Positions 9,138 to 18,469 are shown, numbered from the stretch's first letter. The stretch: DNA of 33,773 nucleotides from Balneolales bacterium (GCA_007128425.1 SKXL01000195.1:1-33773), one strand, 5' to 3'. A program made the numbers and translations. Notes: a model not told the origin generated them from the letters alone.

Positions 9138-10046
9138 ATGAAGGGGCTGATCACCAAAGCTACAGGAAGCTGGTATCAGGTCCGGCTTAATGACGGAACT
9201 TCTTTGGCGTGCCGGCTTCCAGGCAAAATGCGTCTGAACGACCTGGAAGTTGTTAACCCTGTTGCTGTGGGAGATATTGTACATATAACCCTGCAGTCCG
9301 ACGGCTCCGGCATCATAGACCGTGTCACGGAAAGAAAAAACCGGTTATTACGTAAAGCAACTCATGGTCGCAGAGGCATTCAGATACTTGCATCAAATGT
9401 GGACCTTGTGCTCATCGTCCAGTCAGTACGTGATCCTGCTTTTAAAACCGGATTTATTGATCGTGTACTGGTGACCAGTGAAGCCCATGATATACCCGCA
9501 CGAATCGTACTGAACAAAACGGATCTGGCCAAAGGGAAAAAGGACGAAAAAAAGCTGAAGGATACCGAAGATCTTTATTCAAAAATAGGGTACCCTCTGC
9601 TAAGAACAAGTATATTTCAACCCGAATCCGTAGAGTTGCTCAGATCGGAATTAAGAGGAAAAATATCAGTGCTCACCGGTCACTCCGGTACAGGAAAATC
9701 CAGCCTGCTAAACGCACTCTCTCCGGAACTCAATCTTAAAACCGGAGAAGTGAGCCAATCATCAAATAAAGGTAAACACACAACCACTTATGCACAACTT
9801 CTTGAGCTTGATGAACACACCTTTGTTGTTGACACACCTGGGATACGAGAATTCGGTCTCGTGGATTTTGAACCTTACGAAATCTCGCACCATTTTCCTG
9901 AGATGAAACCACTCATTGAACGCTGTCATTATAGCAACTGTACACACCGGCACGAACCTGAATGCGCTGTGTTGAGAGCGGTTGAGGAAAACCGGATTTC
10001 AGAATCCCGATACCGAAGTTACCGTAACATTATTGAGAGTATTTAA
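9138..10046 (+). CDS. rsgA: Small-ribosomal-subunit biogenesis GTPase RsgA
   Basis: The 302-residue protein has the RsgA/YjeQ layout. An N-terminal OB-fold (about 1-75) comes first. A circularly permuted GTPase follows, in which G4 NKTD (126-129) precedes G1 GHSGTGKSS (181-189), the G2 threonine-rich loop KGKHTTTYAQL and G3 DTPG (232-235). A C-terminal zinc knuckle has C263, C268, H270 and C276. The permuted motif order is diagnostic for this family. RsgA is a late 30S assembly factor that checks the decoding site and leaves on GTP hydrolysis. It lies 73 bases after lon on the same strand, so read-through from lon is likely. The ATG at 9138 places the OB-fold start (MKGLITKATGSWYQV) where homologues begin. 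Confidence 0.96.
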   Translation: MKGLITKATGSWYQVRLNDGTSLACRLPGKMRLNDLEVVNPVAVGDIVHITLQSDGSGIIDRVTERKNRLLRKATHGRRGIQILASNVDLVLIVQSVRDPAFKTGFIDRVLVTSEAHDIPARIVLNKTDLAKGKKDEKKLKDTEDLYSKIGYPLLRTSIFQPESVELLRSELRGKISVLTGHSGTGKSSLLNALSPELNLKTGEVSQSSNKGKHTTTYAQLLELDEHTFVVDTPGIREFGLVDFEPYEISHHFPEMKPLIERCHYSNCTHRHEPECAVLRAVEENRISESRYRSYRNIIESI

Positions 10047-10096
10047 ACTGAAAGCGTTAACACATTTTAAAACAAACCGATAAATTATTTTTACAT

Positions 10097-10120
10097 TAAC
10101 TCACAAAAAGAGTTACTTTT
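10097..10120 (+). terminator. Possible short hairpin terminator after rsgA
   Basis: TAACTC (10097-10102) and GAGTTA (10110-10115) form a perfect six-base stem with an ACAAAAA loop, followed by CTTTT. The stem is AT-rich and the T run short, so at best it is a weak terminator between rsgA and the gene at 10189. Confidence 0.35.
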
Positions 10121-10188
10121 ATGAGGTTCGAAATCAGTAGTCCTGTTTATCCTCTACATTTAACATTGAAACTCATATTGGAGTTATT

Positions 10189-11304
10189 ATGAAAAACATC
10201 GCTACGAGCCTTATTCGCACTTTCGGTCTCGCCGCTCTGCTGGCAGCCCTCATCCTGTCACCCGGGAAGAAATCTTATGGTCAACTTGGTGATCTTGGTG
10301 ATCTGCTTGAGGGAGGTAAGGATGATGCAGAGCTTCTTTTTAAGGAATACTTGAAACCATTTGCCAACGGGTTTGGAGCCGGTGTGAATACCGGCTGGGT
10401 CGATAGAGCCAGGACCCATGGTCTGCTTGGATTTCATGTAAAAGTGAATTTTTCAGCAGCCATGGTTCCCACAGCCGACCAAAGTTTCAATATTGATGAT
10501 TTGGGACTCAGCACGCTCACTTTGAGTGATAACAGCCCTTCAGTAACACCTACATTCGCCGGCAGTTCGAGTGGTGCCGCCCGGCTTGGCTACACTCAGG
10601 ATGGACTCGAGCTCGCTAATTTCGACATGCCTCCCGGAACAGGATTCAGCTATATTATGACACCAATGATTCAGGCCGGAGTCGGGCTGCCCAGGAATAC
10701 CGATATCATGGTTCGCTTCATTCCTCCGTTCAAGTTTCTGGATTATGGTGAAATCTACCTTTATGGTTTTGGTCTGAAACATGAGCTCAATCAGTGGTTA
10801 CCCGGTGGCGCCCTTATGCCTGTCACCTTTTCTGTAATGGGGGGCTATACTGCGTTTGGAACCAGTGCCGGTTTGAATGCCCGGCCGGTGGATTTCAATC
10901 CGGAAAATGATCGGGACCCGGAAGGGCTGGGTGGAGCCGCCTCGGCGACCTGGGACGATCAGGAAATCGTGTTCAGTACCAATGCCTACACTGTCAACCT
11001 CATAGTCGGTAAGTCACTGCCTATTATATCGGCTTATGGCGGTGTTGGTTTCGAAGGCGCTACAACCAATGTGAGAGTGGATGGCAACTTTCCCTACTAC
11101 ACTCCGAGAATAATGGAAGATGGCACTCCCAAAAGAGAGCTAACGGCACTGTCTGATCCTATTGACATTTCACTTGCCGGCACAAACAGATTACGGGCAC
11201 TGGCCGGGTTACGCATCAGTCTGCCATTGATTACCTTTAACGTGGACTATACGCTCGCCAACTATTCCATGATTTCTGTCGGTCTGGGCATAAGCCTGCG
11301 ATAA
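10189..11304 (+). CDS. DUF6588-like secreted/outer-membrane protein
   Basis: The 371-residue product begins with a signal peptide (hydrophobic core about 12-24, cut probably after KSYG near residue 31). The mature region starts with a short acidic, Gly/Leu-rich segment and then reads LKPFANGFGAGVNTGWVDRA, close to the conserved opening of DUF6588 proteins as I remember them. Gly-rich amphipathic strands follow, ending in SVGLGISLR, which suggests an outer-membrane barrel. Function is unknown. The ATG at 10189 is supported by GGAG about seven bases upstream. It is convergent with polA, with a large imperfect palindrome in between. The family label rests on pattern memory only; envelope localisation is safer. 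Confidence 0.7.
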   Translation: MKNIATSLIRTFGLAALLAALILSPGKKSYGQLGDLGDLLEGGKDDAELLFKEYLKPFANGFGAGVNTGWVDRARTHGLLGFHVKVNFSAAMVPTADQSFNIDDLGLSTLTLSDNSPSVTPTFAGSSSGAARLGYTQDGLELANFDMPPGTGFSYIMTPMIQAGVGLPRNTDIMVRFIPPFKFLDYGEIYLYGFGLKHELNQWLPGGALMPVTFSVMGGYTAFGTSAGLNARPVDFNPENDRDPEGLGGAASATWDDQEIVFSTNAYTVNLIVGKSLPIISAYGGVGFEGATTNVRVDGNFPYYTPRIMEDGTPKRELTALSDPIDISLAGTNRLRALAGLRISLPLITFNVDYTLANYSMISVGLGISLR

Positions 11305-11323
11305 TGACGGTATGATGATTTTA

Positions 11324-11376
11324 CTTTATATGCGGCAAAGCCGGGACTTGTAGTCAATAGCTTTGTCGCAGTAAAG
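11324..11376. repeat. Large imperfect palindrome between convergent genes (possible bidirectional terminator or REP-like element)
   Basis: CTTTA (11324-11328) and TGCGGCAAAGC (11331-11341) pair with GCTTTGTCGCA (11360-11370, one G-U pair) and TAAAG (11372-11376). The loop contains a second small hairpin, GACT-TGT-AGTC. It lies between two converging stop codons, the usual place for a shared terminator, but neither strand has a clear T run after the stem. Confidence 0.55.
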
Positions 11377-11429
11377 CTTGTAATCTGCAATTTGAAAAAA
11401 CTACCCTTATTAAAACGGATACTCGCTAA

Positions 11430-14348
11430 TCAATGTGCATCCAGCCAGTTGTCCGATATGCCGGTTTCCACCTTCAGAGGCACTTTGAGCTCCATCGCCT
11501 GTTCCATTATTGACCGGACAGTAACAGATATATCATCGATTTCATCCTCCGGAACCTCGAAAACCAGTTCGTCATGAACCTGCATGAGCATTCGGGTACG
11601 TGAGTTTCTTTTTGAAAGTTCACGATCGATTTCTATCATGGCAATTTTGATAAGATCTGCTGCGGTTCCCTGAATCGGCATATTTACCGCTGTGCGCTCA
11701 GCAAATCCACGAATATTCGGATTTCTTGAGTGGATATCCGGGATGAACCGGCGCCGGCCTGATAGTGTCTCCACGTATCCCTTGTCCCGGGCAAAATCGA
11801 TGATTTCATTGATAAAAACCCTGATGGCCCGGAATCGCTCGAAATAGGCATCAATGATATTAGCGCCCTCTTTGTTCGAAACCCCAAGCCTTTGGGCAAG
11901 GCCGTACGCGCTAACTCCATAAGGAATACCAAAATTCACCTCTTTGGCTTTTCTTCGCTGCTCGCGGCCAACATCTTCCAGTGAGTCAAGATCGAAGATT
12001 TCGGCAGCTGTTCTGGCATGAATATCCTCATCATTACGGAATGCCTCGATCATTGCTTCATCACCTGACATGGATGCAATTATGCGCAGTTCTATCTGGG
12101 AGTAGTCTGCTGCCAGAATGCGATATCCCTTTTCCGCTACAAATGCCTTGCGAATGCCACGTCCCCGTTCGGTCCGTACAGGTATATTCTGAAGATTCGG
12201 TTTGGTTGATGACAAGCGACCGGTTGCGGTGATATGCTGGTTGAAGGTACTGTGTATACGACCGGTCCTCTTGTTCACAAGCCTGGGAAGGGCATCGACA
12301 TAGGTCGATTTAAGCTTGCTCAGGCCACGGTACGCAAGAATGCGGGCAGCCACCTCATGCTGAGGAGCGAGTTGCGAGAGTACCTGTTCGGATGTGGAGT
12401 ACTTTCCGGTGGCGGTTTTCTTTTTCGAAGGCAGCTCCATTTTTTCGAACAAAATGACTCCAAGCTGCTGTGTTGAGTTAACATTGAATTCTTCACCTGT
12501 CATTTCGAATATCTGATTTCTGGCCTCTTCAATATCCCGGTCCAGTTCATTTGAAAATGAGGAAAGCAATCCTGGGTCGATTTTAATGCCTGTGTACTCC
12601 ATATCCCCTAGCACGCGGGCCAACGGAAACTCAATCTGTTGCGCCAGCTTTTCAAGACCGTTCTCCCGAATCTTTTCAGAGAGAGTGCCATACAAACGCA
12701 ATGTAATGTCAGCATCTTCACAGGCATAGGATGCGACTTTATCAACCGGGATATCTTTCATGGACTGCTGATCTCTGCCCTTTTCGCCGATCAATGACTC
12801 AATTGAAACCGGATCGTAGTCAAGATAACTGCGTGCAAGGGAGTTCATATCCATTTTTTGTCCGGAATTCAGCAAATACGAGGCCAGCATGGTATCAAAA
12901 ATGGATCCCCTCACATCAATACCGAATCTCTTCAATACCTGGTAGTCGTATTTGAAATGATGAGCAACCTTGATGGTGTCTTCTTTTTGAAACAAGGAAC
13001 TCAACTTTTCCCGAAGCTCCTTTTTCTCAAATTCGCCGGCAACGATATACCAGGCCTGGCCGGCCTTGAGAGAGAATGCTATGCCCAGCAGTTCGGCCTC
13101 CTGTGGATCAGTAGATGTAGTCTCGGTATCGAAGCACCACACAGCAGTCTTCATAAGCTTTTCAATGCATGCATCAAGCTCTTTGGTATTAGTCACCGTT
13201 TTATAATCCACATCGTCAATGCGCAAGGATTCATAAGGTCTTTCAGCACCTTCTTCCGCATCACCGCTTCCCTGATCGGTTGCCGTAAAAAGCTGCGATG
13301 CAAACTCCCGGCTTTTATGGCCATTCGCCTGGTCACCTTGCTGATTATCACCCGGTGCTTTCGTGTTACCAGATAACCCGGGGTTCGTGGAAGCCCCCTT
13401 TTCATCCGGATCGTCAAAGAGGGAAGCCTGTCCCGACGCATCAATCCGCTCTTTGATGATTCCAAGCATCCCTCCTTCAGCTGTTGCGATTTTGCGTGAG
13501 AGACTCCGGAATTGCATTCGCTTGAAAAAATTCACGAGTTGTTGCGCCTTGATTCCGGGCCAGCGCAACTCATCCCAGTTTAGCGTTTCAGGAACGTTCG
13601 TATCGATAACGACCATTTCCCGGGATTTTAAAGCCTGTTCGCTGTTTTCCATTAATCCTGTCCGCGCACGCTTGCTTTTCATTTGGGGTGCAGCTTCTAT
13701 TGCCTTTTCCAGACTGCCAAATTCCTGAATGATTTTTGCCGCCCCCTTTTTACCGATGCCTGGTACACCTGGAACATTATCTGATGCGTCTCCAATCAGT
13801 GCCAGCACATCCGTTACCGCCTCGGGACCAACACCAAAATATGCCACTACACCATCAGTGTCTATGAGTTCAAATCCATCACCCCGATTCAGTGGCTTGT
13901 ACATGAAGATATTGTCCCCCACTAGTTGCATAAAGTCCTTGTCCGGGGTGACCATGAAGACCGTTACCTTTTCCTGCCTGGCCTGAACAGCAAGCGTCCC
14001 GATGAGATCATCGGCTTCAAATCCGTCTTTTTCCAGATTTCGGAAACCGAACAGTTCCACCATTTCTTTGATTATCGGAATGGCTATCTGCAGGTCTTCT
14101 GGCTGGGGAGGTCTGTTGGCCTTGTAGTTTTCATCCATCTCATGCCGAAATGTTGGGGCATGTGTATCCCAGGCAACGGCAAGGTGAGATGGCTGTTTTT
14201 TTTCCAGTAAATTTACCAGCGCATTTGCAAAACCATAAATTGCGCCTGTAGGAATACCTTCGGAATTTCTCAAGTTGCTGTTCATCATTGCGAAATATGA
14301 CCGATAGGCCAGTGCCGTACCATCAATCAGAAACAACTTATCTGTCAT
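11430..14348 (-). CDS. polA: DNA polymerase I with active-looking 3'-5' proofreading domain
   Basis: The 972-residue product has three PolI modules. The 5' nuclease occupies about 1-290 (DGTALAYRSYFAM, DGFEADDLIG, TPDKDFMQL). The 3'-5' exonuclease retains its metal residues, D407 and E409 in FDTETTSTD and the YACEDAD motif. The polymerase has motif A DYSQIELR (D748), motif B with R798, K802, F806 and Y810, and motif C QVHDELVFE (D926). F806 is the position where Phe favours dNTPs over dideoxynucleotides. A low-complexity linker of about 85 Gly/Asn/Asp/Ser-rich residues separates the 5' nuclease from the exonuclease. The chosen ATG (14348) begins MTDKLFLIDGTALAYRS, where PolI proteins normally start; an in-frame start 17 codons upstream adds atypical sequence. 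PolI removes RNA primers and fills repair gaps. Confidence 0.96.
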   Translation of the reverse strand: MTDKLFLIDGTALAYRSYFAMMNSNLRNSEGIPTGAIYGFANALVNLLEKKQPSHLAVAWDTHAPTFRHEMDENYKANRPPQPEDLQIAIPIIKEMVELFGFRNLEKDGFEADDLIGTLAVQARQEKVTVFMVTPDKDFMQLVGDNIFMYKPLNRGDGFELIDTDGVVAYFGVGPEAVTDVLALIGDASDNVPGVPGIGKKGAAKIIQEFGSLEKAIEAAPQMKSKRARTGLMENSEQALKSREMVVIDTNVPETLNWDELRWPGIKAQQLVNFFKRMQFRSLSRKIATAEGGMLGIIKERIDASGQASLFDDPDEKGASTNPGLSGNTKAPGDNQQGDQANGHKSREFASQLFTATDQGSGDAEEGAERPYESLRIDDVDYKTVTNTKELDACIEKLMKTAVWCFDTETTSTDPQEAELLGIAFSLKAGQAWYIVAGEFEKKELREKLSSLFQKEDTIKVAHHFKYDYQVLKRFGIDVRGSIFDTMLASYLLNSGQKMDMNSLARSYLDYDPVSIESLIGEKGRDQQSMKDIPVDKVASYACEDADITLRLYGTLSEKIRENGLEKLAQQIEFPLARVLGDMEYTGIKIDPGLLSSFSNELDRDIEEARNQIFEMTGEEFNVNSTQQLGVILFEKMELPSKKKTATGKYSTSEQVLSQLAPQHEVAARILAYRGLSKLKSTYVDALPRLVNKRTGRIHSTFNQHITATGRLSSTKPNLQNIPVRTERGRGIRKAFVAEKGYRILAADYSQIELRIIASMSGDEAMIEAFRNDEDIHARTAAEIFDLDSLEDVGREQRRKAKEVNFGIPYGVSAYGLAQRLGVSNKEGANIIDAYFERFRAIRVFINEIIDFARDKGYVETLSGRRRFIPDIHSRNPNIRGFAERTAVNMPIQGTAADLIKIAMIEIDRELSKRNSRTRMLMQVHDELVFEVPEDEIDDISVTVRSIMEQAMELKVPLKVETGISDNWLDAH

Positions 14349-14562
14349 AAAAAAATATGTCTGGTGGTTGAAAATCAGTACCTGCCATACCGGCAGCACC
14401 TCGTCCTTTTATTTTACCTGCATCGGAGTTCAATACGCAAAATAAGCGAAATTAGATATAACTTTTATCATTATCATACGAATACTATCAGGTATGGCAA
14501 AGGGCAAGATTTTCCAAACGGTCAATAACGGTTCAACCTGTTTTGAAACAGATATTTAGGTT

Positions 14563-15705
14563 ATGAGTTTAAAAAACGAAACCCGTCAGGCGTTCCGAAA
14601 TACCAGGAGTTTTTACCGTGAATACACCAAAGGGATGACTCCGGAACGAATTGGAAAGGAGTTTCATGACGATTCCAGGCGACTGATGGCGCTCTATTAC
14701 GACGCAGTCGGGGTTAGGCCGGGAGCGTCAGCGGAGCGCCAGCCACCCGTCCGCATTTTTCGATTACTTTCATCTCTGTTGCTCAGACTCACACCGGCAA
14801 GAAGACTGGCACTTGGTTTTTCATTTGCCGGCCTTGTCATACATTTTGTAGCTACCGGTCCCATAGCTGCACTGATGCTGCCTCTCTCCATTATTACACT
14901 CATACTGCTGTTGCTGCTTGAACTTCTTGAGAAGTCCGATGTGATGAAAGAAATTGATCTGGCACGTGATATCCAGATCAGTCTTCTGCCCGGTTCCAAT
15001 ATCCGACATAAAAATTTGGAGTTTGCCTCTTTTGCCAGTACGGCAAGTGAAGTCGGGGGCGATTATGTCGACGTGATCGATACGGCTGAAGGCGCCTATT
15101 ATGTCATTGCGGATGTATCAGGCAAAGGCCTTTCGGCAGCTTTGTATATGGTTCGTTTGCAGGCCCTGGTTCATCTGATTATTGAAAAACTCAAACCGGA
15201 TCCCAAAGAGTTGTTCCTGCATCTCAACGATTATATCAAATCCGGAAAGAAGGACAAAACCTTTGTCACGGCCTGTGCGGCTTTTTTTCCGGCAGACGGT
15301 TCTCCTGTAAAAATGTGCCGTGCCGGACATAATCCACCCCTTTTGTATCAATCTTCCAGGGATATCGTAAGTGAGCTTCGCTCTTCCGGACTCGCACTTG
15401 GCATGACAAATACAGCTGTTTTTGGTGAAAATCTAAAACAGCTGTCTATCAATATGCAGCCCGGTGATAATCTGTTGTTTTACACTGATGGATTGACAGA
15501 AGCTCGCAATCCCGATATGGAACAGTACGACGACCACCGTTTGCGCCATCTATTCGAATTATACGGTTCACTAAACGCAACCACCATCCTGAAAAAAATA
15601 CAGATTGCTGTTGAAGAATTTATTGAAGGGGAAAAACTGGTGGATGATATCACGTTTACCTGTGTTCACATGCATCCCCAAAAGGTAAAAGCACTTTTGA
15701 AGTAG
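14563..15705 (+). CDS. Membrane-anchored SpoIIE/RsbU-type PP2C serine phosphatase
   Basis: The 380-residue protein has a cytoplasmic N-terminus of about 75 residues, two closely spaced hydrophobic helices (about 82-124), a short linker with ARDIQISLLPG (the usual entry motif of RsbU/SpoIIE phosphatases), and a PP2C domain to the C-terminus. Visible PP2C residues include VGGDYVDVI and IADVSGKGLSAALYMV (metal-binding aspartates), RAGHNPPLL, FYTDGLTEARN and the final DDITF aspartates. Such enzymes usually dephosphorylate an anti-sigma-factor antagonist in a partner-switching pathway. No STAS antagonist or HATPase anti-sigma gene is in the window, so the target is unknown. The N-terminal region is not a recognised sensor domain. 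The gene is divergent from polA and ends at a strong terminator. Confidence 0.9.
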   Translation: MSLKNETRQAFRNTRSFYREYTKGMTPERIGKEFHDDSRRLMALYYDAVGVRPGASAERQPPVRIFRLLSSLLLRLTPARRLALGFSFAGLVIHFVATGPIAALMLPLSIITLILLLLLELLEKSDVMKEIDLARDIQISLLPGSNIRHKNLEFASFASTASEVGGDYVDVIDTAEGAYYVIADVSGKGLSAALYMVRLQALVHLIIEKLKPDPKELFLHLNDYIKSGKKDKTFVTACAAFFPADGSPVKMCRAGHNPPLLYQSSRDIVSELRSSGLALGMTNTAVFGENLKQLSINMQPGDNLLFYTDGLTEARNPDMEQYDDHRLRHLFELYGSLNATTILKKIQIAVEEFIEGEKLVDDITFTCVHMHPQKVKALLK

Positions 15706-15788
15706 CAGTCAAGATTTTCTTCAGCGAGCTTCTTCGGGAATCATGGCTATGTTTTTATAAGAGATTTTCAGCATTTGACTTTACCCAT

Positions 15789-15822
15789 AAAAAAAGACCC
15801 CGGTTGTAGCCGCGGTCTTTTT
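15789..15822. terminator. Strong bidirectional Rho-independent terminator
   Basis: AAAAAGACC (15791-15799) pairs perfectly with GGTCTTTTT (15814-15822), continued after one C-C mismatch by CGG/CCG, with loop TTGTAG. The A run on the left and T run on the right let it serve both the phosphatase gene (+) and the converging TPR gene (-). Confidence 0.9.
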
Positions 15823-15866
15823 GTCAAATCTGATGAAAAAACCCTTAGGAATTGCTTAAATGGTTA

Positions 15867-16850
15867 TCAGTTGCAATTCAATTCGTGCTCAATTTCGTGT
15901 TCGGCAGGTGAACGGTAATCGCCAACCATGGCATTTCTGAATGCATCGCATGCTGCCTGGGTATTTTCCAAACCTTTATGGGCAAGTCCCAGTTCAAAAT
16001 AGAGTCTGGCCCTGTCTGTACGTCCACCTGTTTCGAGCTCGAGTGCACGTTCGGCACTTGCGCGGGCATCATCATAACGTCGCTGGTTGTTGTAGACCTC
16101 GGCAAAGCGATAATGCATACTGGCACTTTCGCCATAACCTGCCGCACGGTTAAGAAGATCTAAAGCTCTGTTGTAATATTCCTCACCTATCTGTTCGGAT
16201 GCAAGAAAAACAAGATGATCTCTTGCTGCACGCTGACCTCGTTCAACGTTTTCCTGATCGCCTGCTTCGCGCGCGAGATCAATGGATGTATCGAAGTTCT
16301 CCAATGCATTATCCAGATCGCCCATTCGTCGGTATACCAGTCCGATCTGGTAGTAGGCACTGACATAAGAGGGATTCAACTCGATTGCCTTGTTGTATTG
16401 CTCAAGGGCTGCTTCATTTTCCTGCTCCCGGAACAACGTATTACCCAGATTCAAATGCAGAGCCGGCAGGTTTCCTCGCGACCGATTAAGAATCTGATCG
16501 TCACCATACTGGTTTGCAAGACGAATGGTTTCCTGGAATGCGTCAATGGCATCTTCTAATCTCCGCTCCCGCACCATCTGAGCGGCATGCATAAAAGAGA
16601 GTCTCGGAATCTGTCCAACAGCACGCTCACGAATGTCATTTGCTTCGGACCCGACTTCGTCTGCTATAGCAATAGTCTCCTTGAACTTTTCAATGGCTGC
16701 CAAATTATCACCTTGTTCACTGAATAGTGCAAATCCCTCATTGAATTTGGTGATCGCATCTTCCCGAGATTGTGTGTAAGCCTCAGTGCTGAAAACGAAA
16801 GCTACCAGCAATACCGACAGTATCACAGAGGATTTTTTTGCAACGTTCAT
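15867..16850 (-). CDS. Secreted tetratricopeptide-repeat protein
   Basis: The 327-residue protein has a Sec signal peptide (MNVAKKSSVILSVLLVAFVF, cut near EAYTQ) followed by repeated 34-residue helical hairpins. Two clear TPR units occupy about 130-195 (LHLNLGNTLFREQENEAALE, then AYYQIGLVYRRMGDLDNALE). More degenerate units lie before and after. The C-terminus (CDAFRNAMVGDY onward) has two Cys residues that could form a disulfide. It is probably a periplasmic scaffold for protein contacts; the partner is unknown. It is the last gene of the minus-strand row that starts with the sigma factor, but 152 bases separate it from the LOG gene, so it may have its own promoter. Confidence 0.88.
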   Translation of the reverse strand: MNVAKKSSVILSVLLVAFVFSTEAYTQSREDAITKFNEGFALFSEQGDNLAAIEKFKETIAIADEVGSEANDIRERAVGQIPRLSFMHAAQMVRERRLEDAIDAFQETIRLANQYGDDQILNRSRGNLPALHLNLGNTLFREQENEAALEQYNKAIELNPSYVSAYYQIGLVYRRMGDLDNALENFDTSIDLAREAGDQENVERGQRAARDHLVFLASEQIGEEYYNRALDLLNRAAGYGESASMHYRFAEVYNNQRRYDDARASAERALELETGGRTDRARLYFELGLAHKGLENTQAACDAFRNAMVGDYRSPAEHEIEHELNCN

Positions 16851-17002
16851 ATTTTCTGGGTTGAATTTTATGATTGGTAATCAATTGTAAAAACGTTAGA
16901 AAGTGTAAACTTCGTACCTGCAAGGTGCATAATTTAACATTTTATGACTTTATTCCCATTAAAAAAGTAAACGGTTCATAAACATGATATGGTACCTGTT
17001 TA

Positions 17003-17695
17003 TCAAAAATTTGGTCTGAGTTTATTGGTTTCGTAAAAATTATAGATAATAGATGTGGCCTCATCAGGGTCGTCGGTAACATGAAAAAGCTCAAGATCTT
17101 TTACATCGATTGTCTTCTCTTCAACCATTTTGTTTTTAATCCAGTCAATGAGCCCTGTCCAATAGTCCTTACCCATCATGACGATTGGAAACTGGTGGAT
17201 TTTTTTTGTTTGAATAAGTGTCATGGCTTCAAAAAACTCATCGAGCGTTCCGAATCCGCCAGGCAATACAACAAAACCCTGGGCATACTTCACAAACATC
17301 ACTTTTCTGGCAAAAAAGTAATTGAAGTGAATGCGGAAATCATTGCCGATATACGGGTTGGCGGTTGGTTCATTGGGCAGAGAGATACACAGGCCAACAG
17401 AGGTACCACCTGCTTTGTCTGCACCCCGGTTTCCCGCCTCCATGATGCCCGGTCCACCCCCGGTGATAATGCCAAAGCCGGTTTCCGCCATCTTTCTGGC
17501 AGTTTCTACAGCCATAACGTAATAGGGATTGTCTTCCTGCAGCCTGGCTGAGCCAAAAAATGAGATGCATGGGCCAACATGGGACATTCGTTCATACCCA
17601 TCCACAAATTCTCCCATTACTTTAAAAACACCCCAAACATCTTTTTCGAAACGTGCATCATAACGGCTTTGTATTTGTTTACGCTTTTTTTCCAT
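17003..17695 (-). CDS. LOG-family protein (TIGR00730 type; lysine decarboxylase-like fold)
   Basis: The 230-residue protein carries both LOG signatures, GGGPGIMEA (79-87) and PGGFGTLDE (145-153), plus the conserved FFARKVMF between them. Family members are Rossmann-fold phosphoribohydrolases that release adenine-type bases from nucleoside monophosphates. Despite the old name, lysine decarboxylase activity is not established for them. Many bacterial members act on AMP or cytokinin-like nucleotides. It lies only 12 bases after the DUF5683 gene on the same strand, so it is very probably co-transcribed with it and parAB. The start is the ATG at 17695. Confidence 0.92.
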   Translation of the reverse strand: MEKKRKQIQSRYDARFEKDVWGVFKVMGEFVDGYERMSHVGPCISFFGSARLQEDNPYYVMAVETARKMAETGFGIITGGGPGIMEAGNRGADKAGGTSVGLCISLPNEPTANPYIGNDFRIHFNYFFARKVMFVKYAQGFVVLPGGFGTLDEFFEAMTLIQTKKIHQFPIVMMGKDYWTGLIDWIKNKMVEEKTIDVKDLELFHVTDDPDEATSIIYNFYETNKLRPNF

Positions 17696-17707
17696 TTTAA
17701 TTTTTTG

Positions 17708-18469
17708 TTAGGGTAGATTAAGCTTTAGTCTGAAGATTATGCCATCGGGTTCCACGGGCAAAGTGTGTGAAATTCCGGTTGAAGCCGACCGCCAATGTGT
17801 TACAGCAGGTTCAAGATAAAAACGAGCACTCAGGTCATCACTTACGTCGAAATCGCGCATGTGTGCAAAAACGTAAGCGTCAACCACGTTCAGCCCATAA
17901 GCCAGGATAATGCCCACAAATGTAAGATCACGTCTGTTTCTGTAATGGTTTCTGGCATACCGCAGCGATTCCGGATTTTGGTTAGGATCAATGTGTGGTG
18001 GGGTCGGACCAAAACGTTCATCACCATTGATGCTTTGACTGTTGTAGAATGCGGCTCTGTAATCACGATAATTCTGGTCCAAAAGAATGCTGTAATATGT
18101 AAGTCCGGCCAACATTCCATAAATAATCGGGACTTTCCAGACCTGCCGGTTAACTACCTGACCCCAGCCGGGCAGAATTAATGACTTGCGCATCACGGAT
18201 GATGGATTCGGAACCGTATCATTTGCGACATATGCGTAGTTGCCGAACATTCGAAGTTGTCCGTAGTCGGGGGAAAACGGTATTGTTGTAAATGTAACAA
18301 CCGGATGATAGGTGAACTGATCAACCTCTGAAAGATAAATGCCATCAGCAAGCTTCAGAGATTTTCCACTGTTTCCAAGAACACCTGGCGGTTTAAAAAG
18401 AATAAGGATCAGTGCAGAAAAAAAGAAAATGACAATACCAATTTTCAGGCTAAACTGATTATTCTTCAA
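17708..18469 (-). CDS. DUF5683-like envelope protein, overlapping the end of parB
   Basis: The central KSLILPGWGQVVNRQVWKVP motif followed by a hydrophobic IIYGMLAGLTYYSI segment and a D/Y/R-rich region is the pattern of DUF5683 proteins, often found next to parB in Bacteroidota. A Lys-containing N-terminus plus a hydrophobic stretch (IGIVIFFFSALILIL) acts as a signal or anchor. I chose the TTG at 18469, which overlaps the parB stop codon by 11 bases and gives a compact 253-residue protein with a normal signal-like N-terminus. The alternatives are the ATGs at 18508 and 18505, which would overlap parB by about 50 bases and add residues dictated by parB coding. Function is unknown; neighbours suggest an envelope role expressed with chromosome-segregation genes. 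Confidence 0.8.
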   Translation of the reverse strand: MKNNQFSLKIGIVIFFFSALILILFKPPGVLGNSGKSLKLADGIYLSEVDQFTYHPVVTFTTIPFSPDYGQLRMFGNYAYVANDTVPNPSSVMRKSLILPGWGQVVNRQVWKVPIIYGMLAGLTYYSILLDQNYRDYRAAFYNSQSINGDERFGPTPPHIDPNQNPESLRYARNHYRNRRDLTFVGIILAYGLNVVDAYVFAHMRDFDVSDDLSARFYLEPAVTHWRSASTGISHTLPVEPDGIIFRLKLNLP

